DNA of 34,460 bases, from IMG/VR virus record IMGVR_UViG_3300031962_000015, positions 1 to 34,460 of that record; one strand, written 5' to 3'. The position numbers and the translations under genes are program-made. The stretch comes from a virus. Below the pieces are notes generated by a model. It worked only from the letters and a program-made list of their open reading frames with translations. It ran no database searches and was not told where the DNA came from. This document shows positions 12,940 through 21,521 of the stretch, one piece after another (the stretch's first letter is position 1; each line of letters opens with the position of its first letter).

Positions 12940-14856
12940 ATGTGTGCAAAAATAACAAGAAATAACATAGGTTATGGGTTGGATAATGCCTTACAGGGCT
13001 TAGCTCCTCGTCCTATAGTTTCTAAAAGAGCTCCTCTAACAACAGATTCAGCTGAAATTGGTACTACTTGGGTTGATACTGCTACTCAGGCTGTTTATGT
13101 TTTGGCGGCTATTAGTGCCGGAAGCGCTATATGGACTACTTCTCCAGCTGCTGGATCAGGTACATTTACATCCGTTACGGTGAATCCTGGAAATCTTTTG
13201 GTTTCTGCAGGTAATGCTACTATCTCTGCAGGTAACTTGGCGGTAACAGCGGGCAACGTTACCGTTGGTGGGAACCTTACTGTTACTGGTACTTCTCAGT
13301 TCAATGGAACTATTGATTTTAGTTCTACTGCACTTATTGATTTAGATACTACATCTAATACTAACCCAGCAATAAGGTTGAAAACTAATGGTGGTACCAC
13401 TGAAACTATTGTTCTTAACAACATACAGGGTACATCAGCAACTGCTATCAACTTGCTTGCAAGTGCTGGTGGTATTCAATTATATGCTCCTGTATCGACA
13501 AGTACTTCATCTATTAACTTACAATCTGACGCTGGTGGTATAACTGTTTCTGCTTTGAAGGCTATTAACGTTACTTCTACTGCTGCTGGGGCTTCTGCTG
13601 TTGTTATTGCAGCTACTAATGGTGGTGTTGATGTAACTTCTGGTGGCGCTGCTATAGATATAAACATCGCTTCTACTGGCGGTTCTGTAAATATTAGTGG
13701 TACAGAAGCTGCTGCTGATGCGGTAGCTATTTCTGCTTCTGCTGGTGGTATGACAATTACTTCTGGTGGTGCTGCGAGTGACATTACTGTGACTGCTACT
13801 GGTGGTTCAATTAACCTTATAGCAACTGAAGCTGCTGCTGACGCAGTTGTTATTAATGCTTCAAACGCTGCTTCTGGTATGACCGTTGCTGTAGGAACTG
13901 CAGGTATGGCTACTACTGCAACTGGTGGTGCTATTACTTTTGCTACAACTAAAAATGCTGCTAACGCTATAGATATTTCTGCTAATGGTGGTACATCTGA
14001 AACAATTAGATTACATGCTCTGCAAGGTACAGGAACTTCATCAATTAATATCATATCTGATGTTGGTGGTGTTGCTATAACTTCAACAGGTTTAGCTTCA
14101 GCTAATGCTGTTACTCTTAATGCATCTAATGCTGCTGGTGGTATTACTTCAACAGCTGGAACAGGCGGTATTACTAACACTACAACTGGTGTGTTTACCG
14201 TAACATCAACTGATAATGCTGCTGCTTGTATTAACTTGAATGCTAATGGTGGTACATCAGAAACAGTAAGACTTCATAGTACACAGGGTACAGCGATATC
14301 TTCTATTAACCTTCTTTCTGATGTTGGTGGTATAGCTTTAACAGCAACAGGATTAGCTAACGCTGATGCTATTAAACTTAATGCTGCTGCTGGTGGTGTA
14401 CATCTTGCAGGTGTTCTACAAACTAAAATTGAAACATCTCAAGCGGCTGCTGGTGCGATACTTATTAACGCAACCAATGCTGCTGGTGGTATTCAATTAA
14501 CAACTGGTGGCGGTGCAATAGCATTGAGCTCTGCTGGTTTGTTGACTGCTGTTCCAACAACAGATACACAAGCATCTGCAACTTCAACTACCGTACAAAA
14601 CTCGAATCTTGGTTCTTGTACATTTACTGGATTTACAACTGCTTCAGGTGCATCACAATTGTGGACTGTTACTAATAGTTTGGTAACAACAGCATCGAAA
14701 ATCTTTGTATCTGTAAGTAACGAAGGTACCAATGATGCTCAAATGACAATCACTCAAGTTAAACGAGCTGCGGGTTCATTTACTGTAAACACCAAAAATA
14801 ATGGTGCTGCTGCCTTGAATGGTAACGTAACATTAAATTTCTGGGTATTTGCTTAG
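12940..14856 (+). CDS. Long repeat-rich tail fibre / adhesin
   Basis: The product is 638 residues, preceded by AGGAGATAGT. Residues 25-70 hold a short module (SKRAPLTTDSAEIGTTWVDT, then QAVYVL) that also opens the fibre at 22131, probably an attachment domain. Residues 75-540 are almost entirely Ala, Gly, Ser, Thr, Val and Asn in short beta repeats. A unit with NGGT-ETI-L and QGT--SSIN--SDVGG recurs near residues 148, 346 and 431. This suggests a trimeric beta-helix shaft. The last 95 residues (SLVTTASKIFVSVSNEG and on) look like a beta-sandwich tip. There are few charged residues and hardly any Cys. A receptor-binding fibre is inferred. Confidence 0.8.
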   Translation: MCAKITRNNIGYGLDNALQGLAPRPIVSKRAPLTTDSAEIGTTWVDTATQAVYVLAAISAGSAIWTTSPAAGSGTFTSVTVNPGNLLVSAGNATISAGNLAVTAGNVTVGGNLTVTGTSQFNGTIDFSSTALIDLDTTSNTNPAIRLKTNGGTTETIVLNNIQGTSATAINLLASAGGIQLYAPVSTSTSSINLQSDAGGITVSALKAINVTSTAAGASAVVIAATNGGVDVTSGGAAIDINIASTGGSVNISGTEAAADAVAISASAGGMTITSGGAASDITVTATGGSINLIATEAAADAVVINASNAASGMTVAVGTAGMATTATGGAITFATTKNAANAIDISANGGTSETIRLHALQGTGTSSINIISDVGGVAITSTGLASANAVTLNASNAAGGITSTAGTGGITNTTTGVFTVTSTDNAAACINLNANGGTSETVRLHSTQGTAISSINLLSDVGGIALTATGLANADAIKLNAAAGGVHLAGVLQTKIETSQAAAGAILINATNAAGGIQLTTGGGAIALSSAGLLTAVPTTDTQASATSTTVQNSNLGSCTFTGFTTASGASQLWTVTNSLVTTASKIFVSVSNEGTNDAQMTITQVKRAAGSFTVNTKNNGAAALNGNVTLNFWVFA

Positions 14857-14862
14857 AGCTTC

Positions 14863-14906
14863 TAATTAATCTGTGCTTCATGTTATAGTGGGGCACAGAT
14901 TAATTA
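14863..14906. repeat. 14-bp perfect inverted repeat with promoter-like loop
   Basis: TAATTAATCTGTGC (14863-14876) and GCACAGATTAATTA (14893-14906) are perfectly complementary across 16 bases. The loop contains TGTTATAGT (14881-14889), an extended -10 motif. There is no good T run, so termination is doubtful. It lies between the first fibre and a short gene. Confidence 0.75.
14881..14889 (+). promoter_or_regulatory. Candidate extended -10 inside a hairpin loop
   Basis: TG-T-TATAGT fits the extended -10 form. No -35 is seen at 17 bases. If used, its template lies inside the loop of the 14863-14906 inverted repeat, and transcription would serve the genes from 14925 on. Confidence 0.35.
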
Positions 14907-14924
14907 CTAATTAAAAGGAATCCC

Positions 14925-15128
14925 ATGGAACTTAAAACACACATTCACTTTGAAGTAGAAAAAACAGATCGAACTTATACTTTTTCAATGCCTGTTGGTG
15001 GTACACTTGGTGAAGCATATGATGCAGTCTATGAGGTATTAGAAAAGATCCTTAGTTTATCTCGAGAAGCTGCTGATAAGGTGAAACAAGTAGAAAAGGT
15101 TGATGTTGATGGCACAAAACAAAGTTAA
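14925..15128 (+). CDS. Small hypothetical protein (67 aa)
   Basis: The product starts MELKTHIHFEVEKTDRTYTF after AAAAGGAAT. Residues 1-30 look like two or three beta strands, and residues 30-60 are one helix (GEAYDAVYEVLEKILSLSRE). I have seen similar short unnamed proteins beside fibre genes of uncultured phages. Its end overlaps the start of the next gene by about 20 bases, so translation is coupled. It might be a fibre chaperone, but nothing shows this. Confidence 0.7.
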   Translation: MELKTHIHFEVEKTDRTYTFSMPVGGTLGEAYDAVYEVLEKILSLSREAADKVKQVEKVDVDGTKQS

Positions 15129-15450
15129 AGCAATTGCGCTTACATCATTTGATACTTCAGGCATTAGTGGCTCTTATCAATCGATAAATCCTAGTGGTTT
15201 AGATCAGGCATGCTTTCAGGTTAATTTACACAATCATTCCAATATATCTGTACTCATAAGCTATGATGGCGTGACTGACAATGAATTTTTATTAGCATCA
15301 GAAGCTCTTAATATTGCCGCTCAGACAAACGCTCAACCTAATGGATATGTTGCGCTTTTTGGGAAGGGTCAGCAGATATATGTTAAACAAGTTACTGCTG
15401 GTGCTGGGGTAGGAAGTGTTTATGTTAGTGGTTATTACGTAGCGCCTTAA
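15109..15450 (+). CDS. Small virion-type protein, paralogue A
   Basis: In-frame starts exist at TTG 15100, ATG 15103 and ATG 15109. AAAAGG at 15094-15099 fits 15109 best, giving 113 residues (MAQNKVKAIALTSF). The protein is beta-rich: NHSNISVLISYDGVTDNEFL, then GKGQQIYVKQVTAGAGVGSV and a YVSGYYV end. It shares this plan with the next gene (15462): a strand, then SLDG-type turn, then a Gly-rich IYVK strand and a final Tyr-rich strand. The pair probably arose by duplication. The location suggests a fibre-associated or capsid-decorating protein. Confidence 0.7.
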   Translation: MAQNKVKAIALTSFDTSGISGSYQSINPSGLDQACFQVNLHNHSNISVLISYDGVTDNEFLLASEALNIAAQTNAQPNGYVALFGKGQQIYVKQVTAGAGVGSVYVSGYYVAP

Positions 15451-15461
15451 AAGGAGATCCT

Positions 15462-15815
15462 ATGAGTTATTCAATGTCGGTAAGGTTCAAGGCAGAGCCT
15501 CTACGATCATTAGCATTTGGATCTATTGGTGCTACATATATGGGCCTTGGAACATCTTTTGTCCATCCAATACGATTGATATTTCTACAAAATCTAACTA
15601 ATCAACTGTTGTTATTCTCACTTGATGGTATTAACGATCATATTGTATTGCCTCCCTCTGGTTTTTTACTTTTAGATATAACATCTAATAAAACAAGAGA
15701 ACAAGGTTGGTATATCGCTGAGGGTGACAGAATCTATGTGAAAGAAGATGGTGCAGCCCCAACAACTGGTGGAGTTGCCTTATCAGCATTTTACGGTAGT
15801 GATTTAGGATCATAG
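15462..15815 (+). CDS. Small virion-type protein, paralogue B
   Basis: The product is 117 residues after AAAAGGAGAT. It contains NLTNQLLLFSLDGINDHIVL, PPSGFLLLDITSNK, and RIYVKEDGAAPTTGGVALSA with a final FYG. It is a diverged duplicate of the gene at 15109, with the same order of DG turn, Ser-Gly stretch, IYVK strand and aromatic end. I recall this module in uncultured podoviruses without a function. It is tightly packed between 15450 and 15825, within one fibre transcript. Confidence 0.7.
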   Translation: MSYSMSVRFKAEPLRSLAFGSIGATYMGLGTSFVHPIRLIFLQNLTNQLLLFSLDGINDHIVLPPSGFLLLDITSNKTREQGWYIAEGDRIYVKEDGAAPTTGGVALSAFYGSDLGS

Positions 15816-15824
15816 GAGAAGAGT

Positions 15825-16907
15825 ATGTCACAGGCCGGACAATATATGTTTCTAAGTAGTGGTGGTGCGTTAGAAACTTTAACTGGAAACAGCGGGGGCC
15901 CTGTTGGTGCCGATGCTTCTCATAATATTAATATAATCGGTAGCGATGATATTACGGTGACAGGTAACCCTGGCACGAATACGCTCACTATAGATGTGAG
16001 TGGAGATGTAGCAACTACTTTTGATGCTGATTTAGGTACAGCTGTTCCTCTTGCTGGAGTATTAAATATTGTAGGTGGCGCTAATATTCATACTTCAGGA
16101 GCTACTGATACTATTACTGTTTCGCTTGATAATGCAATTGATTTACCTATTACTGATACTTTATTTGATCAAGGTGCATTATTATTAGGTGGCATAGTAT
16201 TTCTGCATAGTTATGGCACTAATAATGTCTTTTTAGGATCTGATGCAGGTAATGGAACATTAGTTGGTGATAGCAATACCGGTATTGGTTTTCAATCTCT
16301 TTTTTCATTAACGTCGGGTTTAGGAAATAGTGGTTTAGGTGCATTTGCTTTAACTAGTATAACTTCTGGATCAGAGAATATTGCCATAGGTGCTTCTGCT
16401 GGTATCAATTATGTTTCTAGTGAATCAAGTAATATAATTATTGGTAATTCTGGTACTGTGACCGAATCTAATGTTATTCGTATAGGAACACAGGGAGCTG
16501 GCGCAGGACAACAAAATACTTGTTTTATAGCGGGTATTACTGGTGTTACTGTTGCAAATCAAGCATTAGTTACTTTAAATACAGCAACAGGACAACTTGG
16601 AACCACAAGTATGGCTACATCTGGTTATACCAATGTACATACTTCACCTTATGTGGTATTAACTACTGATTTTTATTTAAGTGTTGATACTTCAACAATT
16701 GCTATTACTGTACAGCTACCAAATGCTCCTGCTACTGGTCGAATTTTTAATATAAAAGATAGAACTGGTAACGCTGCTACGCATAATATAACGGTAACAA
16801 CTGTTGGTGGAGCTATAAATATTGATGCAGCTGTAACATTTGTTATGAATACAGCCTATGAAGCAATTAATGTTATTTTCAATGGCTCAACATATGAAGT
16901 ATTTTAA
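15825..16907 (+). CDS. Tail fibre with YadA-like head repeats
   Basis: The product is 360 residues after AGGAGAAGAG. Residues 15-110 are Gly/Thr beta repeats (GNSGGPVGADASHNINIIGS). Residues about 130-205 have repeats of the form NTGIGFQSL, NSGLGAFAL and NIAIGASAG, the beta-roll pattern of YadA-like trimeric adhesin heads. The last 90 residues (YVVLTTDFYLSVDTS to FNGSTYEVF) form a recurrent C-terminal fibre domain with the ending INVIFNGSTYEVF. A trimeric receptor-binding fibre is the natural reading. Only the repeat pattern is seen; sequence-level homology is recalled, not tested. Confidence 0.75.
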   Translation: MSQAGQYMFLSSGGALETLTGNSGGPVGADASHNINIIGSDDITVTGNPGTNTLTIDVSGDVATTFDADLGTAVPLAGVLNIVGGANIHTSGATDTITVSLDNAIDLPITDTLFDQGALLLGGIVFLHSYGTNNVFLGSDAGNGTLVGDSNTGIGFQSLFSLTSGLGNSGLGAFALTSITSGSENIAIGASAGINYVSSESSNIIIGNSGTVTESNVIRIGTQGAGAGQQNTCFIAGITGVTVANQALVTLNTATGQLGTTSMATSGYTNVHTSPYVVLTTDFYLSVDTSTIAITVQLPNAPATGRIFNIKDRTGNAATHNITVTTVGGAINIDAAVTFVMNTAYEAINVIFNGSTYEVF

Positions 16908-16918
16908 GGAGATAGAGT

Positions 16919-18988
16919 ATGTGTGCATATAAGCGGATTTCTCCTATGCCAGTTAATGAGGGCGGAACTGGCGATATAACATTAACAACTCATGGCGTAT
17001 TACTGGGTGAAGGTACTTCAGCAATTGCAGCAACTACTGCCGGTACTACTGGACAAGTACTCATTGGTTCTACTGGAGCAGACCCTTCATTTGGAGCTTT
17101 AGGTGTCAATTCTGGTTTGACGGTACATGGTGTTCTCCTTGGTGAAAATAACTCTGCTATCGTCGCTACAACAGCTGGGACAACGGGACAAGTTTTAATA
17201 GGATCTACAGCTGCTGATCCGGCATTTGGTGCACTAGGAGTGAACTCTGGTTTAACGGTTCACGGTGTATTACTTGGTGAAAATAATTCAGCTATTGTAG
17301 CGGTTACTCCTTCTGCAACCTCAGGTATTCCTTTTATATCACAAGGTGTTGCGGCTGATCCAGTATTTGGAACAGCTGTGGTAGCTGGTGGTGGTACTGG
17401 AGATACTTCTTTTACTGCATATGCTGTTATTTGTGGTGGAACAACATCCACAGGAGCATTACAATCAATAGCTTCGGTTGGCTCTGCTGGTAATATCCTT
17501 ACTTCTAATGGTGCTGGTGCTTTACCCACGTTTCAAGCAGCTGGTAGTGGTAATATAACTATTACAGGAGATACTGGTGGTGCACTTACAGCTAATTCAT
17601 TCACGTTCACTGGAGGTACTACTGGACTTTCCTTCGGGGGTGCCGGAACAACTGAGACACTTACTTTTGCCGGTATTACTGCTAATAACGGCGTTGTCAA
17701 TCTTGGTACTGATAATGCAGCTAATGCAATAAATATAGGTGTTGGCACAACTGCCAGATTCATTCATATAGGTGATTCTTCTGCTGCTCATATTATAGCT
17801 ATAGGATCTGCAACAGGTGCAGGAGGAACAACAATTAATGTTGGTACTGCTAACTTTGTTGTAGATGGTTCTGCTAATTCTACTTTTAGTATTGGTGCTA
17901 GTGCAGTAGGTGGTTCTATAACTATTGGTGGATCGGGACAAACGGGTGATCTGACTATAGGTCAATCTTCTGGAACTAATAATATTTTGATAGGTAACGG
18001 TTCTGGCGCTGCTACTATTCAAATCGGTGGAAATACTGGTAGTGCTAAAACTATTCAAATTGGTGTTGGTATATCACTTGCTAATACTATTCAAATTGGT
18101 GGTACAGGCGCTAATACAATAAGTATAGGTAATAATCAAACTAATGGTTCTATAGCTATGGGTAATGCTATGACCACTGGCACGATATCTATATCGACTG
18201 GTGCTAACACGGGTACATTGTCTATAGGAACTGGTTCTGGTGCACAAACAATAAATATTGCTACAGGTGCTGGTGTTAAGGCTACAACATTTGGTAGTAC
18301 AAATTCTACTTCAGCTACAACTCTACAATCAGGTTCTGGTGCTCTTAACGTAACGTCTACCAATGGTGCAATGACTATTAATAGTGGTACTGGTGCATTG
18401 GCCATAAGTAATGATGCCTCAGCTACAACTCTGACTATTGGTACTGGTGCAGCAGCTAAAACGGTTACTCTTGGTAGCACTAATACAACTTCCACAACAA
18501 CAATCACTGCTGGTAGTGGCGGTGTTAAGTTACAAGCTGTTGCTGAGGGTGCTTTAGTTACTTCTTCTACAAGTGTTATTTCTACTGTTACGGGAACCGC
18601 AGGATATGTTTTAACAGCTAATGCTGCAGGTACAGCTCCTAGCTTCCAGATTTCAACAGGTGTTACATGGACTAACGTTACAGGTACATCTCAATCTATG
18701 GCTGTTAATAATGGCTATATAGCTAACAATGCTGGTTTAGTAACTATAACATTACCATCTACAGCTGCTATTGGAACAATACAAAGAGTTGCTGGAGCTG
18801 GCGCGGGAGGATGGAAGATTGCCCAAAATGCTAGCCAGAATATAAACTACGTAGGTTCAGTTACAACTACGGGTACAGGGGGATCTCTTGCTTCTACGGT
18901 CAGATATGATGCTGTTGAGCTAATATGTACTGTAGCAAATACTACATGGGTAGTGATTAGTGGTGTTGGTAATATAACGGTTGTTTAA
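16919..18988 (+). CDS. Long repeat-rich tail fibre
   Basis: The product is 689 residues after AAGGAGATAGAG. Residues 22-66, 67-111 and 112-158 are three tandem units of about 45 residues (HGVLLGENNSAIVATTAGTT and VLIGSTGADPSFGAL). Next comes GGGTGDTSF with SNGAGALPTFQA. Residues 270-480 consist of short repeats such as TIQIGG, SIGTGSGA and LTIGTGAA with Ile every few residues, a beta-helix shaft. The C-terminal 110 residues differ and probably form the tip. A 35-base stretch (17368-17402) is identical to one in the fibre at 22131, evidence of exchange between fibre genes. Confidence 0.8.
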   Translation: MCAYKRISPMPVNEGGTGDITLTTHGVLLGEGTSAIAATTAGTTGQVLIGSTGADPSFGALGVNSGLTVHGVLLGENNSAIVATTAGTTGQVLIGSTAADPAFGALGVNSGLTVHGVLLGENNSAIVAVTPSATSGIPFISQGVAADPVFGTAVVAGGGTGDTSFTAYAVICGGTTSTGALQSIASVGSAGNILTSNGAGALPTFQAAGSGNITITGDTGGALTANSFTFTGGTTGLSFGGAGTTETLTFAGITANNGVVNLGTDNAANAINIGVGTTARFIHIGDSSAAHIIAIGSATGAGGTTINVGTANFVVDGSANSTFSIGASAVGGSITIGGSGQTGDLTIGQSSGTNNILIGNGSGAATIQIGGNTGSAKTIQIGVGISLANTIQIGGTGANTISIGNNQTNGSIAMGNAMTTGTISISTGANTGTLSIGTGSGAQTINIATGAGVKATTFGSTNSTSATTLQSGSGALNVTSTNGAMTINSGTGALAISNDASATTLTIGTGAAAKTVTLGSTNTTSTTTITAGSGGVKLQAVAEGALVTSSTSVISTVTGTAGYVLTANAAGTAPSFQISTGVTWTNVTGTSQSMAVNNGYIANNAGLVTITLPSTAAIGTIQRVAGAGAGGWKIAQNASQNINYVGSVTTTGTGGSLASTVRYDAVELICTVANTTWVVISGVGNITVV

Positions 18989-19006
18989 TACACTTGGAGG
19001 TGCGGT

Positions 19007-19216
19007 ATGGATTTTTCTGCAACGACTCAAAGTATATTAGCAGCTCTATGCGCAATACCTACATGGTTTACTTGCTGTACCTTGAGAAATCCACCTGAAT
19101 CACCTCATGAGGTTATTAATGAACGTGTATATGATCATGAGACTGATGGATTATATTCAAGGCATCATGGGCATCAAGTGATACATATTGTATATAGAAT
19201 AGAACGGAAGGAATAA
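19007..19216 (+). CDS. Small hypothetical protein with hydrophobic Cys-rich segment
   Basis: The product is 69 residues after a strong GGAGGT. Residues 10-28 (ILAALCAIPTWFTCCTL) are hydrophobic with three Cys and could be a membrane segment or a palmitoylation-like anchor. The rest is charged and His-rich (SRHHGHQVIHIVY). No family is recognised. It sits 4 bases before a membrane-anchored gene, so the two may be a pair. Confidence 0.6.
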   Translation: MDFSATTQSILAALCAIPTWFTCCTLRNPPESPHEVINERVYDHETDGLYSRHHGHQVIHIVYRIERKE

Positions 19217-19219
19217 ACT

Positions 19220-19441
19220 ATGGCGCCGGTAATTGTAGCTTTTGCTGTCAGTATTTGTGCCGTTGCTTATAAATGTTCTAGGGAAAGAAGAGAAGAAAAC
19301 GAAAGACAATATACAACCACAGAAGATAGAACTATTCAGATACCTCATCTACCCCATATTTATGTACCTTTACCAAGACGGAATTATTCTATAAAAGATA
19401 TATTAGATGATAATCCTGAACAACCACCCAGTAATAGGTAG
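19220..19441 (+). CDS. Single-span membrane-anchored protein, paralogue 1
   Basis: The product is 73 residues after GGAAGGAAT. Residues 1-18 (MAPVIVAFAVSICAVAYKC) form an N-terminal membrane anchor with a Cys at its edge, followed by a basic stretch (RERREENERQ). A Pro-rich soluble tail follows (IQIPHLPHIYVPLPRR). The same design, including Y-T-T--D-T and then a P-containing beta segment, is found in the gene at 21827. The pair flank the triplicated C1q-like genes. The topology resembles small inner-membrane spanin subunits but also many other anchored proteins. Confidence 0.6.
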   Translation: MAPVIVAFAVSICAVAYKCSRERREENERQYTTTEDRTIQIPHLPHIYVPLPRRNYSIKDILDDNPEQPPSNR

Positions 19442-19478
19442 AAAATATGTGCGACGCAGTAAAATTTATTATCCTCCT

Positions 19479-19486
19479 GATATAAT
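19479..19486 (+). promoter_or_regulatory. Extended -10 promoter before the triplicated genes
   Basis: The consensus extended -10, TG-A-TATAAT (19478-19486), lies 24 bases before the first C1q-like gene. No -35 is evident at the usual distance. It would start the transcript of the three paralogues. Confidence 0.55.
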
Positions 19487-19510
19487 TCCATAGTAAGTTA
19501 AAGGATATTA

Positions 19511-20170
19511 ATGGCACAAGTTAATAGTATAAATAATGCGACCTCGCAACTTACGATTGATCCTGGAGCTTCCGGCAACTCATTCGTTCAATACAATGTT
19601 AACGCATCATCTAAATTTATTATGGGTATTGATGATTCTGCTTCTGATGCTTTTAAAGTATCTGTTGGATCTGCTTTAGGTACTACTGATAGTTTCATAA
19701 TAACTAGTGCAGGTTACAATACCATGCCTTTATGTCCTGCTTTTTTAGGTTATCTTCCCTCTACTGATACCAATGTAACTGGTGACGCAACGGTATATAC
19801 TTTAGGTGGAACAACAGCTCTTACAAAAGCATTTGATTTGGGTACTAATTTTACAACTGCGGGGGTATTTACGGCTCCTATTACGGCTCGCTATCATTTT
19901 ACTGCCATGGTAGAAGCTAATAATATGACTAGTTCTAATAATTTATATTACATACAAATTGTTACTACTAATCGCACTTACCAAATTAATATTGATCCTG
20001 CTTCTATTATAGGATCAGGTATATTGAGTAATAAAGTAGCAACAGTTGCTGATATGACGTCAGGAGATACAGCAAAAGTTCAGATTAGTGTTGCGAATAC
20101 AACAAAAGTAGTAGGGTGTGTTGGTGGATCCAATGGTAATTCATCATTTTCTGGATTTTTAGCTTGTTAA
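19511..20170 (+). CDS. C1q-like fibre protein, tandem copy 1
   Basis: The product is 219 residues after AAAGGATATTA. Residues 1-75 form an N-terminal module (ASSKFIMGIDDSASDAFKVS) seen at the base of many fibre proteins. Residues about 78-219 follow the C1q/TNF-like jelly-roll pattern: AFLGYLPSTDTNVTGD, FDLGTNFTTAGVFTAPITAR, YHF, MTSGDTAKVQISVAN, and the final FSGFLAC. Such domains form trimers and bind receptors. The next two genes are tandem paralogues of the same length. The N-terminal 75 residues are more conserved than the C-terminal half, as expected if the tip is under diversifying selection. Confidence 0.8.
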   Translation: MAQVNSINNATSQLTIDPGASGNSFVQYNVNASSKFIMGIDDSASDAFKVSVGSALGTTDSFIITSAGYNTMPLCPAFLGYLPSTDTNVTGDATVYTLGGTTALTKAFDLGTNFTTAGVFTAPITARYHFTAMVEANNMTSSNNLYYIQIVTTNRTYQINIDPASIIGSGILSNKVATVADMTSGDTAKVQISVANTTKVVGCVGGSNGNSSFSGFLAC

Positions 20171-20179
20171 AGGATAGAG

Positions 20180-20839
20180 ATGGCACAAATTAATAGTATA
20201 AATAATGCCACATCGAAGCTCACTATAGATCCTGGAGCATCCGGAAATTCTTTTGTTCAATTTAATGTTAATGCATCTTCTAAGTTTATTGTTGGGATTG
20301 ATGATTCTGCATCAGATGTTTTTAAAATATCTCAAGGATCTGCTCTTGGTACAAATGATACGTTTATAATGAATACTTCTGGTGTTCCAAGGATGCCTTT
20401 ACAAGCTGCTTTTTTAGGTTATTTACCTTCAACAGACACCAATGCAACTGGTGATACTACTCAATATACTTTAGGTGGAACAACAGCATTAACAAAAGTA
20501 TTTGATCAGGGAACTAATTTTACAACTGCAGGGGTATTTACAGCGCCCGTAACAGGTCGTTATCATCTATCGGGAATGATATATTTAGGTGCTTTAACAA
20601 GTTCTAATAATTTAGCGACTATAGATATTGTTACAACAGCAACTATCTATGATATTAACTTTAACTGTAGTTCTGTTATATCATCAGGAAAATTAAGTAT
20701 AGGTATAAACACAATGGCTAGTATGACAGCTGGTGATACGGCCTTTGTTCGTACTAGAGCTGAAGGAACTTCAAAAGTTGTTAGTGTATTGGGAGGAGCT
20801 AATGCAAATTCATCCTTTTCGGGTTATTTAGTATGTTAA
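20180..20839 (+). CDS. C1q-like fibre protein, tandem copy 2
   Basis: The product is 219 residues, closely related to copy 1 in its N-terminal module (GASGNSFVQFNVNASSKFIV) and in FLGYLPSTDTNATGDTTQYT and FDQGTNFTTAGVFTAPVTGR. It differs through the segment before the last strand. The ribosome site AAAGGATAGAG precedes it. It is separated from copy 1 by 9 bases. It keeps the same C1q/TNF-like layout and final FSGYLVC. Tandem identity suggests recent duplication followed by divergence. Whether copies form homo- or heterotrimers cannot be seen. Confidence 0.8.
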   Translation: MAQINSINNATSKLTIDPGASGNSFVQFNVNASSKFIVGIDDSASDVFKISQGSALGTNDTFIMNTSGVPRMPLQAAFLGYLPSTDTNATGDTTQYTLGGTTALTKVFDQGTNFTTAGVFTAPVTGRYHLSGMIYLGALTSSNNLATIDIVTTATIYDINFNCSSVISSGKLSIGINTMASMTAGDTAFVRTRAEGTSKVVSVLGGANANSSFSGYLVC

Positions 20840-20849
20840 AAGGATATTA

Positions 20850-21509
20850 ATGGCACAAGTTAATAGTATAAATAATAAAACTTCTCAATTAACTGTAGAT
20901 CCTGGAGCTACTGCTAATTCCTTTATTCAATATAATGTTAATGCTTCTAATAAATTTATTATGGGCATAGATAACTCTGCTTCTAATGCCTTTAAGATAT
21001 CTGCAGGATCTGCTTTAGGAACTACAGACACATTTATCACTACAACAGCAGGAATAATAACTAGACCCTTACAATGCGCATTTGCCTATAGAAATAGTTC
21101 TATAGCTTCTAACGTTACTGGTGATGGTACTGCTTATACATTAGCAGCAACAACAAAGATATTTGATCAAGGAAGTAATTTTAGTTCTCCTACTTTTACG
21201 GCTCCTGTTACTGGTTATTATTATTTATCAGTAAAGATGTATATAAGAAATGAACCTACTGCTGCAAGTACATCAGGCACCATTGCTATAATCACAACCG
21301 CTAGAACTTATACTTTTTTTCTAGATAATCCTTCTGTTCTTCCCAACTCAGGAACTGATTTTGTAGAAAGTGTATATGTTTTTACTAATATGACCGCTGC
21401 CGATACTATGACTACTACTTTAACAATGTCTGGTGGTACAAAAACAATAAGTATGTTTGGTAGCGCTGCCCAATTTTATACAGGAATAACAGGAAGTTTA
21501 ATATGTTAA
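20850..21509 (+). CDS. C1q-like fibre protein, tandem copy 3
   Basis: The product is 219 residues and the most diverged of the three. The N-terminal module is again conserved (FIQYNVNASNKFIMGIDNSA). The C1q-like half has CAFAYRNSSIASNVTGDGTA, then a shortened strand and FDQGSNFSSPTFTAPVTGYY, with a final GSLIC. Its upstream 38 bases and first codons (20839-20876) are identical to those of copy 1 (19500-19537), so the duplicated unit includes the ribosome site. All three end in a Cys two or three residues after a Gly, possibly functionally relevant. Confidence 0.8.
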   Translation: MAQVNSINNKTSQLTVDPGATANSFIQYNVNASNKFIMGIDNSASNAFKISAGSALGTTDTFITTTAGIITRPLQCAFAYRNSSIASNVTGDGTAYTLAATTKIFDQGSNFSSPTFTAPVTGYYYLSVKMYIRNEPTAASTSGTIAIITTARTYTFFLDNPSVLPNSGTDFVESVYVFTNMTAADTMTTTLTMSGGTKTISMFGSAAQFYTGITGSLIC

Positions 21510-21521
21510 AGAAGGGATTCA

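Noticed and set aside
13476-14180. Long open frame of 234 codons on the minus strand within the first fibre gene
   Set aside because: It is a mirror of the Ala/Val/Pro-rich repeats of the plus-strand fibre, has no ribosome site, and its composition follows from the repeat codons. Similar frames at 17260-17529, 17597-18058 and 18136-18507 were rejected for the same reason.
19447-19485. 12-codon frame (MCDAVKFIILLI) before the C1q-like genes
   Set aside because: It has no good ribosome site and its end overlaps the consensus extended -10, so it is probably not in a transcript.
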